This document shows, piece by piece, positions 1 to 9,108 of a DNA stretch of 43,439 bases. This DNA is from an uncultured Candidatus Actinomarina sp. (GTDB taxonomy: Bacteria > Actinomycetota > Acidimicrobiia > Actinomarinales > Actinomarinaceae), in the NCBI GenBank assembly GCA_902610815.1, contig CACLXG010000006.1, forward strand, positions 1 to 43,439, written 5' to 3'. The notes under the pieces are model-generated. The model ran no database searches. It was not told where the DNA came from and saw nothing but the letters and a program-made list of their open reading frames with translations. A program made the position numbers and the translations under genes. The stretch's first letter is position 1. Each line of letters begins with the position of its first letter.

Positions 1-1
1 T

Positions 2-364
2 AGCGTTATACAAATTAAAAATTTAGGATTAAGCCTCAACAAAGCCAAATCAATTAAAGCAGTAATCAGTTGGCTTGAAATGCAATCAATGAAAACTTTT
101 TTTAATCACACTCAGGTTGAAAGAGAAAAGTCATTATTAAAAATTTTTGGAATAGGTCCTTGGAGTGTTGATATGTTTGAAATGTTTTGCATTCGCAATA
201 AGAATATCTTTTCTTATGGAGATGCTGCTTTAAGACAAGCAATGATTCAGCTTAAAATGGTTGACAAAGATGCGACTCAAAAACAATTCGAAAACTATGC
301 AGAAAAATGGGGTCCTTACAAAACCCATGCTTGTTTACATTTGTGGGAAATGATTGAGTCTTAA
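2..364 (+). CDS. alkA: DNA-3-methyladenine glycosylase II (AlkA-like), 3' part only
   Basis: This is the C-terminal part of a base-excision repair glycosylase of the HhH-GPD superfamily that removes alkylated purines from DNA. The reading frame is open back to base 2 without a stop, so the gene starts outside the window; the internal ATG at 80 is not the real start. About 120 residues are visible. They contain the helix-hairpin-helix (GIGPWSVDM, preceded by LLKIF), the aspartate expected to be catalytic in GDAALRQ, and a C-terminal YAEKWGPYKTHACLHLW block that matches the AlkA family closely. It ends in TAA, overlapping the last bases of the convergent P450 gene. Function is confident; specificity among alkylated bases is not shown. 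Confidence 0.88.
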   Translation, partial: SVIQIKNLGLSLNKAKSIKAVISWLEMQSMKTFFNHTQVEREKSLLKIFGIGPWSVDMFEMFCIRNKNIFSYGDAALRQAMIQLKMVDKDATQKQFENYAEKWGPYKTHACLHLWEMIES

Positions 365-1629
365 ATAGTAACTTTAACGTCTTCAATTGGGTGAGGAATA
401 GGAGTAGGTCTAATCTTTAAACTTTTGTCAATAGAAGGCTGATCAACATTCTGAACGTACTTATAAATTACATTTTTAAACATGTAGCTAGCAAAAAACT
501 TTCCAATACATGTGTGCGCTCCACCGGCAAAAGGGAAATAAGCCTTGTTCGTATAAGTTGGATCTATAAACCTATACGGATCAAACACTGATGGATTATC
601 CCAATACCTTTCATCATGGTGAAGTAACAAAGGACTTATAGTTAAATAAGTGCCACCGTCTACGTTGTAGCCTCCAATTTTTGTATCTCTCATAACTCTT
701 CTTATTGAAAATGGCACTGGTGGATAGTATCTGATTGCTTCTTGAAAAATTGATTCCGCGAAATTTCCATTTTTAAGTGACGAAATATCTAGTGGATCAA
801 CTTCTGAAGCTTCCTGTCGAAGATCATTTAAAAAATCTGGATTTTTTGAGAGATTATAAATTGAATTGGTAAGTGTTATGGTCGTTGTGTCATGAGCTGC
901 AAGTAGTAAAAAAATCATATGTTCTGCAATTTCATGATTACTTAGCCCTGCATCTCCCTTGTTTGTGTTAACTAATTCTGCAAATAATGTTTTTTTACTT
1001 TCTTCATCAATCATTTGTGACTTTGACTCAAAATAATCAAGTAAATATTCTCTTGCCTTGAGTCCTTTTTTCAACTGTGTAAATGGAAGAGGCCATCTAA
1101 CAGCTGATGTAGCAGATGCAATAGAATCCATAAAAAGATTGTTTAGCTTTTGAGATTCATCGTTTTTTACATCTAGAAAAAATAAACTCAAAGATATATC
1201 GAACATTAATTGTTTTATTGATTCATACAAATTAAAGGTTGTTTTAGTTTTTATGCTTTCTACCCAGGTATCAATAATTGGTTGAATGATTGAAAGGTAA
1301 TTATGAATTGCATCGTGCCTGAAAGAGTCTTGAAGAAGGGTTCGGTGATATTTATGATCATCAAAGTCTCGAAGCATAAGTCCGTTTTCAAATGTTGGAC
1401 CAAGGGCGACTGCCCATCCTTCTTTAGAAGAGAAATTGTCATCCTTATCTAGAAAGACTTCCTTTGTAATTTCTGGAGTCAAAAGAACTATAAAATTTTC
1501 GTTTAGCAATGAAATCTGAAATATATCTCCATATTTTTTCTGCTTTTCAGCTGTAAAATTTAGCGCATTTCTTTGAAATGGTATAGAGTGGCCAATTATT
1601 GGTAAACCAGGAACTTTAGGTATTTCCAT
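361..1629 (-). CDS. cytochrome P450
   Basis: A 422-residue soluble bacterial P450 monooxygenase with no N-terminal membrane anchor. The heme-binding loop FAGGAHTCIG puts the cysteine thiolate ligand at residue 374. The I-helix oxygen-activation motif AAHDTT is at 244-249 and the ExxR pair at 297-300, followed by a PERF-like segment (DPYRF) near 350-354. The proline-rich start (PKVPGLPIIGH) is typical of a full-length P450. No ferredoxin or reductase lies nearby, so electrons must come from partners encoded elsewhere. It reads in the same direction as the upstream RNase Z-like gene (49-base spacer) and overlaps alkA at its 3' end. The substrate cannot be read from the sequence; the family could be a lipid, sterol or carotenoid hydroxylase. 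Confidence 0.93.
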   Translation of the reverse strand: MEIPKVPGLPIIGHSIPFQRNALNFTAEKQKKYGDIFQISLLNENFIVLLTPEITKEVFLDKDDNFSSKEGWAVALGPTFENGLMLRDFDDHKYHRTLLQDSFRHDAIHNYLSIIQPIIDTWVESIKTKTTFNLYESIKQLMFDISLSLFFLDVKNDESQKLNNLFMDSIASATSAVRWPLPFTQLKKGLKAREYLLDYFESKSQMIDEESKKTLFAELVNTNKGDAGLSNHEIAEHMIFLLLAAHDTTTITLTNSIYNLSKNPDFLNDLRQEASEVDPLDISSLKNGNFAESIFQEAIRYYPPVPFSIRRVMRDTKIGGYNVDGGTYLTISPLLLHHDERYWDNPSVFDPYRFIDPTYTNKAYFPFAGGAHTCIGKFFASYMFKNVIYKYVQNVDQPSIDKSLKIRPTPIPHPIEDVKVTI

Positions 1630-1678
1630 ATTTGTATTTTACAACTTATTAAAGTGGTTGAAAAGATTGTTCATCAAA

Positions 1679-2503
1679 TTATAAAATAAACTCATCTAAA
1701 TCATTACCAACAATTATTTCGCCGTCGTAATACTGAGATATTTCAGCTTTTAGACTTTCCTCGTCAAATACTGGCGGAACGAAATGATTTAATATTAGCT
1801 TTTTTACATTGGCTGCTTGAGCTAAAGTTCCAACATCTTCTGGTGTGGAATGATACTCTTCTACATTTACTAATGTATCTTGTGTCATTCTTTTATCATC
1901 AAAATTAAGACTCACAAAAACCTCATGTATTAAATAATCTGCATCTTTTGAAGCTTCTTCCAAATTTATACTGTATCGTGTATCTCCTGAATAAGTTATT
2001 TTTTTATCATCTACAAAAACTTGATACCCATATGCTGGCTCAACAGGCTGATGTTGTACCTCAATGCTTGTTATTTTTATACCCATTGATTCGTAAACAA
2101 ATTCTTTTTCAATTTCAGTAATCTCAATATCTAAACCTTCATGGTTAGGTCTTTTCTCCCAGTCAACTCTTAGATTTAATTCATCTGTATATGCTTCAAC
2201 AGTTTTATCAAAAAACTTTTTTATACCCTTTGGGCCAACAATTTTAAATGGCTTAGTTCTTCCAGTGTGCCACCCTGAAATATAAAGTTGATATAAATCA
2301 ACAATATGGTCTGAGTGAAGATGGGTAATTAAGATGACATCTATTTCCGATGGAGCTAACCCAAACTCACTTAATCTTTGTGTTACTCCAGAACCAGCAT
2401 CTATCAATATTTTTTGTTTTTCTGTAGAGATTAATGTGCTTGGTCCATAGCGAATGTGACTTGGGCTAGGGCAGCCTGTGCCAAGTAAAACAATCCTATT
2501 CAT
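1679..2503 (-). CDS. metallo-beta-lactamase fold hydrolase, RNase Z / AtsA-like
   Basis: A 274-residue protein of the RNase Z / arylsulfatase-like branch of the metallo-beta-lactamase fold. The dinuclear zinc signature HLHSDH is at residues 61-66, a metal-bridging aspartate sits in YSGDTRYS near 177, and a late histidine is in LILNHFVPP. The opening LLGTGCPSP is the usual RNase Z/ElaC beginning. The likely role is either 3' processing of tRNA precursors or hydrolysis of a small ester; I cannot separate RNase Z from AtsA-type enzymes by eye because the flexible exosite arm is not clearly present. It overlaps the end of holB by 8 bases, so translation is probably coupled to the MFS-tmk-holB operon. 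Confidence 0.85.
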   Translation of the reverse strand: MNRIVLLGTGCPSPSHIRYGPSTLISTEKQKILIDAGSGVTQRLSEFGLAPSEIDVILITHLHSDHIVDLYQLYISGWHTGRTKPFKIVGPKGIKKFFDKTVEAYTDELNLRVDWEKRPNHEGLDIEITEIEKEFVYESMGIKITSIEVQHQPVEPAYGYQVFVDDKKITYSGDTRYSINLEEASKDADYLIHEVFVSLNFDDKRMTQDTLVNVEEYHSTPEDVGTLAQAANVKKLILNHFVPPVFDEESLKAEISQYYDGEIIVGNDLDEFIL

Positions 2504-3365
2504 TTGAACCTGAATTTATTGTTAGATTGCTTAAAACTATTTGAGGTCTCATGCCCGAACTTATCTCTTGCATTGCGGTTTCAAGTTTCAAAATAAAATC
2601 ATAGTAATCTTGATCAAGGTTTTCTTGGATAATTAATGAACTTCCTAAATAAGTAAGACTTTCTATTAAAACAGAGTTTGGAGTTATATTTCTGGTTTCA
2701 TCAAAATTGGAAACGAACTCATTAATTGTGTTGAGAAAAATTTGGTATCGTTTTATTCTTTCTGATTCAGTTTCATTAATATCCTTAAGATCCTGTGTAG
2801 CTTCTTGTAATTTTTCAACTAAGTTTTTTTCTGTATCCAAATTTAAATATGTACCGTCTAAAAATTTTTCGAAATCTAAAGTTGAAAAATCAAATTTAAT
2901 TTCATTCTCAGATTCAAGAAATATTGTCCTACATCTACTTTTTATCGTAGACAAAATTGTATTTTGAGAATCGTCTCGTGCATGTGACCAAAACTTACCT
3001 GAAGATAAAATTATAAAAATACTTCTACTTGAAGGCTCCTCGATAGTTTTAAGTAATGCATTTGATGCTTCTTCGGTTAATGATTTTACGGGGGGGAAAA
3101 TTACTACTTTATATTTACCCTCAATTGGTGAGAGACTGTCTTTATTAATAACATCTCTAATATCTTCAACTCCTAAAGTGTTTAGATTTTCAGAATCTAT
3201 AATCTTGATATCAGGGTGATCAGCATAATCTTTTGTATCAAAAGCTAATAACATTGCAAACATTTTTGCTTGTTTAACCAACTCAGATGAAAAATTTGAA
3301 AATAACAAATAGGAGTGAAATGGTGATTCTACTTCTTGTATTAATTTTTTATTTACTGTTGTCAA
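2496..3365 (-). CDS. holB: DNA polymerase III subunit delta'
   Basis: A 289-residue AAA+ clamp-loader subunit. The best evidence is the block around residues 108-150: SNALLKTIEEPS, IFIILSS and TIKSRCRTI, the conserved sensor and SRC (arginine-finger) region of clamp loaders. There is no P-loop and no zinc-binding cysteine cluster near the N-terminus, as expected for a delta' that does not bind ATP, although a missing zinc module is a reduction relative to E. coli. It starts 17 bases inside the tmk gene and runs 8 bases into the RNase Z-like gene. The tmk-holB pairing is common in bacteria and supports the call. The C-terminal half is divergent. Confidence 0.9.
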   Translation of the reverse strand: MTTVNKKLIQEVESPFHSYLLFSNFSSELVKQAKMFAMLLAFDTKDYADHPDIKIIDSENLNTLGVEDIRDVINKDSLSPIEGKYKVVIFPPVKSLTEEASNALLKTIEEPSSRSIFIILSSGKFWSHARDDSQNTILSTIKSRCRTIFLESENEIKFDFSTLDFEKFLDGTYLNLDTEKNLVEKLQEATQDLKDINETESERIKRYQIFLNTINEFVSNFDETRNITPNSVLIESLTYLGSSLIIQENLDQDYYDFILKLETAMQEISSGMRPQIVLSNLTINSGSNE

Positions 3366-3960
3366 TTTCTAACCAGTTACAAATGGCCTCTATATTTACT
3401 TCAATATTGTTTTCTGCATTCAAAATTAAAAAACTATCTTTAAACTCTTCTGCAAGTTTTAAATATCCTTTACGCACTTTTTGAAAAAATTCTACTTTGT
3501 CGCTTCCAATCCTATCTGCTACTTGTTGTCTTGAAAGGGAAACTTCTGGATCTATATCAAGAAGAATAACTCTTTCAGGCCAGTTGGATTGTATTGAGAT
3601 ATCGTTTAATTGATATATTTTTTCATATCCAAGGCCTCTTCCTTCTCCTTGATAAGCAACAGAAGAATACGCGCTTCTATCTGACAAAACCACAACCCCA
3701 TTATTAAGAGATGGGAGAACTACTTCTTCGATCAACTGAGATCTTTGAGCACAAAACAAGAGTGCTTCAGCGAGTGGGTTTACTTGATAGTCGTGACTTA
3801 ATAATAATTCTCTAATACCCTCTCCTACGGATGTCCCACCAGGTTCTCTCACAATTGTATGTTCTCTGTTTTGAGAGTTTAAGATATCTGAAAGATTTTC
3901 AATAATGCTGGTTTTACCAGATCCATCAATTCCCTCAAAGGCGATGTAATTAGCATTCAT
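3349..3960 (-). CDS. tmk: thymidylate kinase
   Basis: A 203-residue dTMP kinase that phosphorylates dTMP to dTDP for DNA synthesis. The P-loop GIDGSGKTS is at residues 10-18, the nucleoside-binding DR motif is in VLSDRSAYSS near 93-95, and a short LID region follows with ADRIGSD. The length is normal for the family. The ATG overlaps the stop of the upstream MFS gene by 4 bases and the 3' end overlaps holB by 17 bases, so the three genes form one translationally coupled unit. Actinobacteria often keep tmk near topA and holB, which fits this neighbourhood. Confidence 0.96.
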   Translation of the reverse strand: MNANYIAFEGIDGSGKTSIIENLSDILNSQNREHTIVREPGGTSVGEGIRELLLSHDYQVNPLAEALLFCAQRSQLIEEVVLPSLNNGVVVLSDRSAYSSVAYQGEGRGLGYEKIYQLNDISIQSNWPERVILLDIDPEVSLSRQQVADRIGSDKVEFFQKVRKGYLKLAEEFKDSFLILNAENNIEVNIEAICNWLEIDNSK

Positions 3961-5288
3961 AATGGCTCATCCTCATTGCTCTCAAGATTTAATCTTAACT
4001 TGTTAAAATTTGAATTTTCAAACCCAAATTCTCTTATAATTTTTTTATATCCTCTTATAAAAGTCATGAGACCTGAAAATAATATAAAGCAGGAACTTAA
4101 TCTAAGTACCAATAAAACTCCATCTACCTCAAAGTAGTTATTTGCAAAGCTTGCGACAAAACCAGAAATGAAAACTGAAACCAACAGAGATAATCTCCCA
4201 ATTGTATAAAAATTACCAAAAACTCTACCTCGAAGATTTTCAGAAGTTGTGCTTTGTAAATAACTAATTGTTAGTAAATAAACAGAGCCTGAACCAATTC
4301 CAGAAATAAATATAAAAAATAAAATAGTAGAAAACTCATAAGAGTTGAAGGCAAACAGTAATGAAAGGCCTGTGATAATCATGCTGATGCTTATAAAAAA
4401 AGATACCCTATTAAAAGTGGTTACAAAATAACTCAAAATTACCATTGTGAACACAATCCCAAAACCAAATGAAGCAATCATGAAACCAAATGAGCTCTGA
4501 GTAAATTTGAGAGATTGTGTAAGGTATGAGCTCCCCAAAACAAATAATGCCCCAGCGCCAACAAGACTGAGGGATATAGATGTTGTTACAGTCCTGAGTT
4601 CTTTATTTTTAAAAAAATAATTTATTCCTTCTTTTAGGTCTGAAAGCGCATTGTTTTGAGTTGTGGTTCCAACGCTTTGAGAACTGGTTTTTAAGGAAAA
4701 TAATAAAATAGTTGATATTAAAAATGTTAATGAATCTACAAGAAATACAACTGAACCACTCCAGCCATTACCGTATGAAACTATTGATTCTATAAACTTT
4801 GCATCAGAAAAAAATCCAAATAGTAAAGATGCCAAAGGAAGAGATGCATAGGTTCCGACAACAAACAGTGAATTTGCTTTAACTAAGTAATTATTTTCTA
4901 CTAACTCCGGAACAATTGCCTCTCTTGAAGGCTGTCTGATTAATGAAAAGATTTCAGCAATAAAGTTTATTAGAAATAGTTGAAAAAGAGTTGTGGTAAA
5001 AAATAATCCTAAAACAACAACCATCCTTACTAAATCACTAATAATCATTACATTTTTTTTATTAAATCTATCTGCCAATAGACCAGCAAACGAAGACATG
5101 AATGCTGGAATTATTCTTGCTACAACAGGTACTACAGCAGTTAGTTCAGAATTTCCTTCAGTTGCACCCAAATGACTAGCAAGTGCTACAGATGCAAAAA
5201 GCGTTGCCCAGTCACCAAAACTAGAGAGGGTGCCTGACCACCACAAAATAGAAAAGGGTGATCTTGAAAATATTTTTACTGATTTCAT
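3957..5288 (-). CDS. MFS transporter adjoining thymidylate kinase
   Basis: A 443-residue major facilitator protein with about 12 hydrophobic segments. The MFS A-motif between segments 2 and 3 is clear (GLLADRFNKKN, about residues 68-78), and a second basic loop near 350 reads ENLRGRVFG. The type resembles DHA3/enterobactin-exporter-like efflux proteins. It is the first gene of the MFS-tmk-holB-RNase Z unit and overlaps tmk by 4 bases. From memory, in Streptomyces a similar membrane domain is fused to thymidylate kinase, so this pair may be the unfused version. The substrate is unknown. The start lies 92 bases from topA on the other strand, leaving room for divergent promoters. Confidence 0.88.
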   Translation of the reverse strand: MKSVKIFSRSPFSILWWSGTLSSFGDWATLFASVALASHLGATEGNSELTAVVPVVARIIPAFMSSFAGLLADRFNKKNVMIISDLVRMVVVLGLFFTTTLFQLFLINFIAEIFSLIRQPSREAIVPELVENNYLVKANSLFVVGTYASLPLASLLFGFFSDAKFIESIVSYGNGWSGSVVFLVDSLTFLISTILLFSLKTSSQSVGTTTQNNALSDLKEGINYFFKNKELRTVTTSISLSLVGAGALFVLGSSYLTQSLKFTQSSFGFMIASFGFGIVFTMVILSYFVTTFNRVSFFISISMIITGLSLLFAFNSYEFSTILFFIFISGIGSGSVYLLTISYLQSTTSENLRGRVFGNFYTIGRLSLLVSVFISGFVASFANNYFEVDGVLLVLRLSSCFILFSGLMTFIRGYKKIIREFGFENSNFNKLRLNLESNEDEPL

Positions 5289-5380
5289 TTCTTTTCTTTT
5301 CTTTAATCCTAATAATATTAAAAAATACTTTTTTTCTTAAATACTGTACATATGAACAAAATAGTGTTATCAATAAGAAC

Positions 5381-8071
5381 ATGTCAAAGCCTTTAGTAAT
5401 TGTTGAGTCACCAACAAAAGTTAAAACTATATCGAAAATTTTAGGCCCCGACTATATAGTTAAGTCAAGTGTTGGCCATATAAGAGATCTTCCTAGAAAT
5501 ACAAAATCTATACCTTCTAAATTTGATAGTAAGAAAATTTTATGGGGGGCAGTTAAACCTGGGAATTTTGAGAACATATATGTCATACCTGAAGACAGAA
5601 AAAAAATAGTGAGTGAACTAAAACAAATAGCGGATACAGCTCCAGAAGTTTACTTAGCAACTGACGATGATAGAGAGGGTGAAGCAATTGCTTACCATTT
5701 AAAAGAAGCACTTGAAATTAAAGGTGAGCCCAAAAGAATTAAATTTAATGAAATAACTGAATCAGCAGTGACAAAAGCTATGAATAACCCTGACACAATT
5801 GATGTAGGTAAGTTTAAATCTTATGAAGCTAGGAGAACCCTAGACAGAATGATTGGTTATGAAATTTCTCCAAAAGTTAGAGATTTGGGTGGTGCTTTTA
5901 TATCAACAGGTAGAGTTCAAGGACCAGCAATAAGGCTGATTGTTGAGAGAGAAGAGGAAAGATTAAAATTTGTTAAATCTTTATATTTTGAAATAAAAGC
6001 AAATTGTGGAAGCAATGAAGTTAATTTTGATGCTAATTTAAAAAAAGTTGGTGAAAAGAGAATTGCAACATCAGCTGACTTTAACGATAAAGGTGAAAAA
6101 ACAAACAAAGATAAGAAGTATCTTGATAAAAATGATGCTGTGAAAATAGTAGAGATATTAACTAATTCGATTGCAAAAATTTCAAATATAAAAGAATCTT
6201 CAAGAAGCGGAAAGCCACCGAAACCTTTTAAAACTACCAGTTTGCAAACTTCCGCGAGAAGCAACCTAGGCTTTCAACCTAAAAAAACAATGGGCATTGC
6301 TCAAAGACTTTATCAAGAGGGTTTAATTACATATATGAGGACAGACTCTATAAGGCTCTCTGATAATGCAATCAAAGCTTCCCGCGATTATATTTCTGAA
6401 AATTTTTCAAGCAAACATCTTCCACCTCAACCAAATTTATATGGTGATACAAAAAATGCCCAAGCAGCACATGAGGCAATAAGACCCTCTGGAGATAAAT
6501 TTATCACACCTGAAGAATTGCTATCAACTCATAAAGAAGATAGCGATGAATACAAGTTATATAAATTAATTTTTAATACCACAGTAGCCTCACAAATGAC
6601 TGACGCTCAGGGAATAACTAAAACAATTGAAATAGAAGTTACAGATCCTGAATATTCTTCTCTGACACTTAGCATCTCTGGAACCACGTGGACATTTGGT
6701 GGTTATAGAGATTTAATAAAAGATGCTACTGAAAAGTCTCAAGAGTTACCAGACTTAAAAGAAAATGATGAGGTGTCGATTGTTTCTGCTGAAAAAGAAG
6801 AAAAATTTACAAATCCACCAAATAGATATTCGTCTACTTCACTAATTAACAAACTAGAAGAGCTTGGAATAGGAAGGCCTTCAACCTACGTCTCCATTAT
6901 TGAAAGTATTACATCTGTATTCATAAATGCTGAATCTAGTTTGAAACCTAGAATTTTAGCGATGGCTTTAATTAATAATTTCATGAAACCACACTTTAAT
7001 CAATATATTGATTATGAATTTTCAAAATCTATGGAAGATGATCTTGATAAAATCTTAGAAAGTAGTGATCCAGAAAAGTCTAAAATTGAATTTTTAGAAA
7101 ACTCATTTAATACAATTAATAACCATGTTGAACATTATGGTGTACAAGACCCTCTTTTACTTACTACTGTAAATCTTCCATTTGAATCTAGATATGTAGT
7201 TAAAACTGGAAGAATACAAGGTAAGATTCCATATCCTTATCTATTAAGAGACGATGATTTTAAGGTTGGTCTTCCACCAGAAATTACACTTGAAGAAATA
7301 GAAGATGAATACATCAAAGAATTAGAAAGTCATCAAGAAGAAAGTCTAAAAAAAGAGCGGCTAGTTTCCAAATGTAATCTTTGTTCTGCTTCGATATTCA
7401 TAAAACTAGGACCTAATGGAGGTTTTTATATTCAGCATGGTGAAAAACAAAAAGGTGTTAGACAGGAGAAATGTGAATTCAAAAACCTTATCGGTCCAAT
7501 ATTTGAAGGAGAAGATCCTGATACTTTAACTGAGGAACAATGTATCGAAAGATTTTCATTATCTGCAAAAAACCCGAGAAAAGTAGTTGAAGTTGGTGAT
7601 TGGACTTATTCTTCAGCAGTGGGACCCTATGGTGGATATGCAATGAAACAAAAAAATAGAACCGTCTTCGAAAATGAAGAGCTGCAAGCTTTATCGAAAG
7701 ACGAAATTAGAGAATTGCTAGATGATGAAAAAAATAAAGTTATTTCAAATTATTTAGGTGGAGAAATTCTTAAATTACCAAAAAGTGCAACTAAAAATAA
7801 AATGATTGAAATGATAAACAATCACTATTTATTAGATGAAAAGTATATCAAGAAACTATCTAAAGAACATTTGGTTGGTTTAGCAAAGTCTCTTGATATT
7901 GTTTTTTATAGAGGAAGATTTAGAATGAAGCCTGAAGATGCTACAAAAGATAATCTTGTCAATAAAATTCTCATCGAGAAAAAAAATAAACCCCTAGAAA
8001 ATCCTCGGGATGCTTTAACTATTGAAAAAGAGGCAATAATGTCACTGTTTGGAGATAGCGTAGAAGTCTAA
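5381..8071 (+). CDS. topA: DNA topoisomerase I (type IA)
   Basis: An 896-residue type IA topoisomerase that relaxes negative supercoils. The Toprim glutamate lies in VIVESPTK (residue 9) and the DxD acidic triad in TDDDREGEA (95-99). The catalytic tyrosine is Y318 in LITYMRTDS, followed by an AHEAIRP block. The C-terminal 250 residues hold a module with a CNLC pair and a later KCEF, then repeats of the type seen in actinobacterial enzymes. The frame stays open upstream to 5258, but that extension is a hydrophobic stretch lying in the divergent promoter region; the ATG at 5381 gives the canonical MSKPLVIVESPTK start. It converges with the glycosyltransferase gene, overlapping by 4 bases. Confidence 0.97.
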   Translation: MSKPLVIVESPTKVKTISKILGPDYIVKSSVGHIRDLPRNTKSIPSKFDSKKILWGAVKPGNFENIYVIPEDRKKIVSELKQIADTAPEVYLATDDDREGEAIAYHLKEALEIKGEPKRIKFNEITESAVTKAMNNPDTIDVGKFKSYEARRTLDRMIGYEISPKVRDLGGAFISTGRVQGPAIRLIVEREEERLKFVKSLYFEIKANCGSNEVNFDANLKKVGEKRIATSADFNDKGEKTNKDKKYLDKNDAVKIVEILTNSIAKISNIKESSRSGKPPKPFKTTSLQTSARSNLGFQPKKTMGIAQRLYQEGLITYMRTDSIRLSDNAIKASRDYISENFSSKHLPPQPNLYGDTKNAQAAHEAIRPSGDKFITPEELLSTHKEDSDEYKLYKLIFNTTVASQMTDAQGITKTIEIEVTDPEYSSLTLSISGTTWTFGGYRDLIKDATEKSQELPDLKENDEVSIVSAEKEEKFTNPPNRYSSTSLINKLEELGIGRPSTYVSIIESITSVFINAESSLKPRILAMALINNFMKPHFNQYIDYEFSKSMEDDLDKILESSDPEKSKIEFLENSFNTINNHVEHYGVQDPLLLTTVNLPFESRYVVKTGRIQGKIPYPYLLRDDDFKVGLPPEITLEEIEDEYIKELESHQEESLKKERLVSKCNLCSASIFIKLGPNGGFYIQHGEKQKGVRQEKCEFKNLIGPIFEGEDPDTLTEEQCIERFSLSAKNPRKVVEVGDWTYSSAVGPYGGYAMKQKNRTVFENEELQALSKDEIRELLDDEKNKVISNYLGGEILKLPKSATKNKMIEMINNHYLLDEKYIKKLSKEHLVGLAKSLDIVFYRGRFRMKPEDATKDNLVNKILIEKKNKPLENPRDALTIEKEAIMSLFGDSVEV

Positions 8072-9108
8072 ATTTCGGAAGTAAACTTATTTATAGTTTT
8101 TTCCCAGGAAAAGTTTTCTTCAACAAAAACTTTTGATTGCTTACCAAATTGTTCAATCTCCTTAGGGTTATCATTAAAATGCTTTACGCCATCATATATG
8201 TCTTGTCTAGAACCGACAATAAAACCGGTTTTTCCTGGAATAATAGTTTCAAAAGCTCCACCAGAACTACCGACTAAAATAGGCAAGCCAAAACTGCCGG
8301 CCTCCAGGTAAACAAGGCCTAAGCCTTCAAATTCTTTTCCAAAAAATCTAGATTTGGCTGGCATTACGAATATATCAAGTTCCTTATAAAAGTTTGATAA
8401 TGAATTTTCTTCTTCATCGCTAAAAAATTCAATATTAGGGGATGAGACTTGGCTCAATTTTTTTAAATATTTCTCTAACTTTCCATACCCAAAGATCTTT
8501 AGGTCAACATTAACTCCGTCCATTTTTAATTCATGCAAAGCATCTATTACCCAATCAATTTTTTTTCTAGATACAAACCTACTGGCAACTCCAACTGTAA
8601 GGTTATCTTTAGTAGAGTAATCTTTTGTGTACTCGTTTGGCTCTACTCCAGCTCCTATTAAAACAATATCCGTTTCGGAAATATCTTCTAGTTTTCTTGC
8701 AGTAAAAAAACTAACAGTAAATATTTTTTCTAACGCATTAAAACTTCTTCTCAATATTTTTTTTAATACAGGAATTGAATTGATTATATTAAATTCAGCG
8801 CCGTGAACAATCATGTATTGTTTTTTCCCTAGTTGTTCAAGTTGATTAACTAATAAAAATTGTGGGTTGCTTGAAGCATGTAAGATAAGTTCTATATTTT
8901 TTTGATTAACAATATCGTTTATTTCACGTACGAATCTGTTTCCAGCGAAGATAAAACTATATTTAGATTTGATTACATTATCACCTTCAGCCCAATTAGG
9001 TGCATATATAAAGGTCTCAAAATCTAAATTTTTAGTAAAAGATTCAATATATGTAGAAATACCACCTTTTTTTGGTGAGTAATCATTTGTTATAACTAAT
9101 GTTTTCAT
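8068..9108 (-). CDS. GT4 family glycosyltransferase, PimB-like
   Basis: A 346-residue GT-B fold glycosyltransferase. The N-terminus (LVITNDYSPKKGGISTY) matches the PimB-type phosphatidylinositol mannoside mannosyltransferases of actinobacteria. The nucleotide-sugar end shows a GVASRFVSRKK segment near 169 and the GT4 E-x7-E region in the FEGLGLVYLEAGSFGLP block. It probably transfers a sugar from a nucleotide donor to a lipid or small acceptor at the inner membrane face. The start overlaps the upstream histidine phosphatase by 26 bases, so the two products may act together. A mannosyltransferase in phosphatidylinositol mannoside synthesis is the simplest reading; a compatible-solute glycosyltransferase is the alternative. 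Confidence 0.82.
   Translation of the reverse strand: MKTLVITNDYSPKKGGISTYIESFTKNLDFETFIYAPNWAEGDNVIKSKYSFIFAGNRFVREINDIVNQKNIELILHASSNPQFLLVNQLEQLGKKQYMIVHGAEFNIINSIPVLKKILRRSFNALEKIFTVSFFTARKLEDISETDIVLIGAGVEPNEYTKDYSTKDNLTVGVASRFVSRKKIDWVIDALHELKMDGVNVDLKIFGYGKLEKYLKKLSQVSSPNIEFFSDEEENSLSNFYKELDIFVMPAKSRFFGKEFEGLGLVYLEAGSFGLPILVGSSGGAFETIIPGKTGFIVGSRQDIYDGVKHFNDNPKEIEQFGKQSKVFVEENFSWEKTINKFTSEI

Noticed and set aside
3090-3097. G homopolymer in holB as a possible frameshift site
   Set aside because: The reading frame continues through it with conserved clamp-loader residues on both sides, so there is no sign of an error.
5258-5380. Upstream extension of topA
   Set aside because: The added residues are hydrophobic and low in complexity, overlap the start of the divergent MFS gene, and precede the canonical topA start at 5381.
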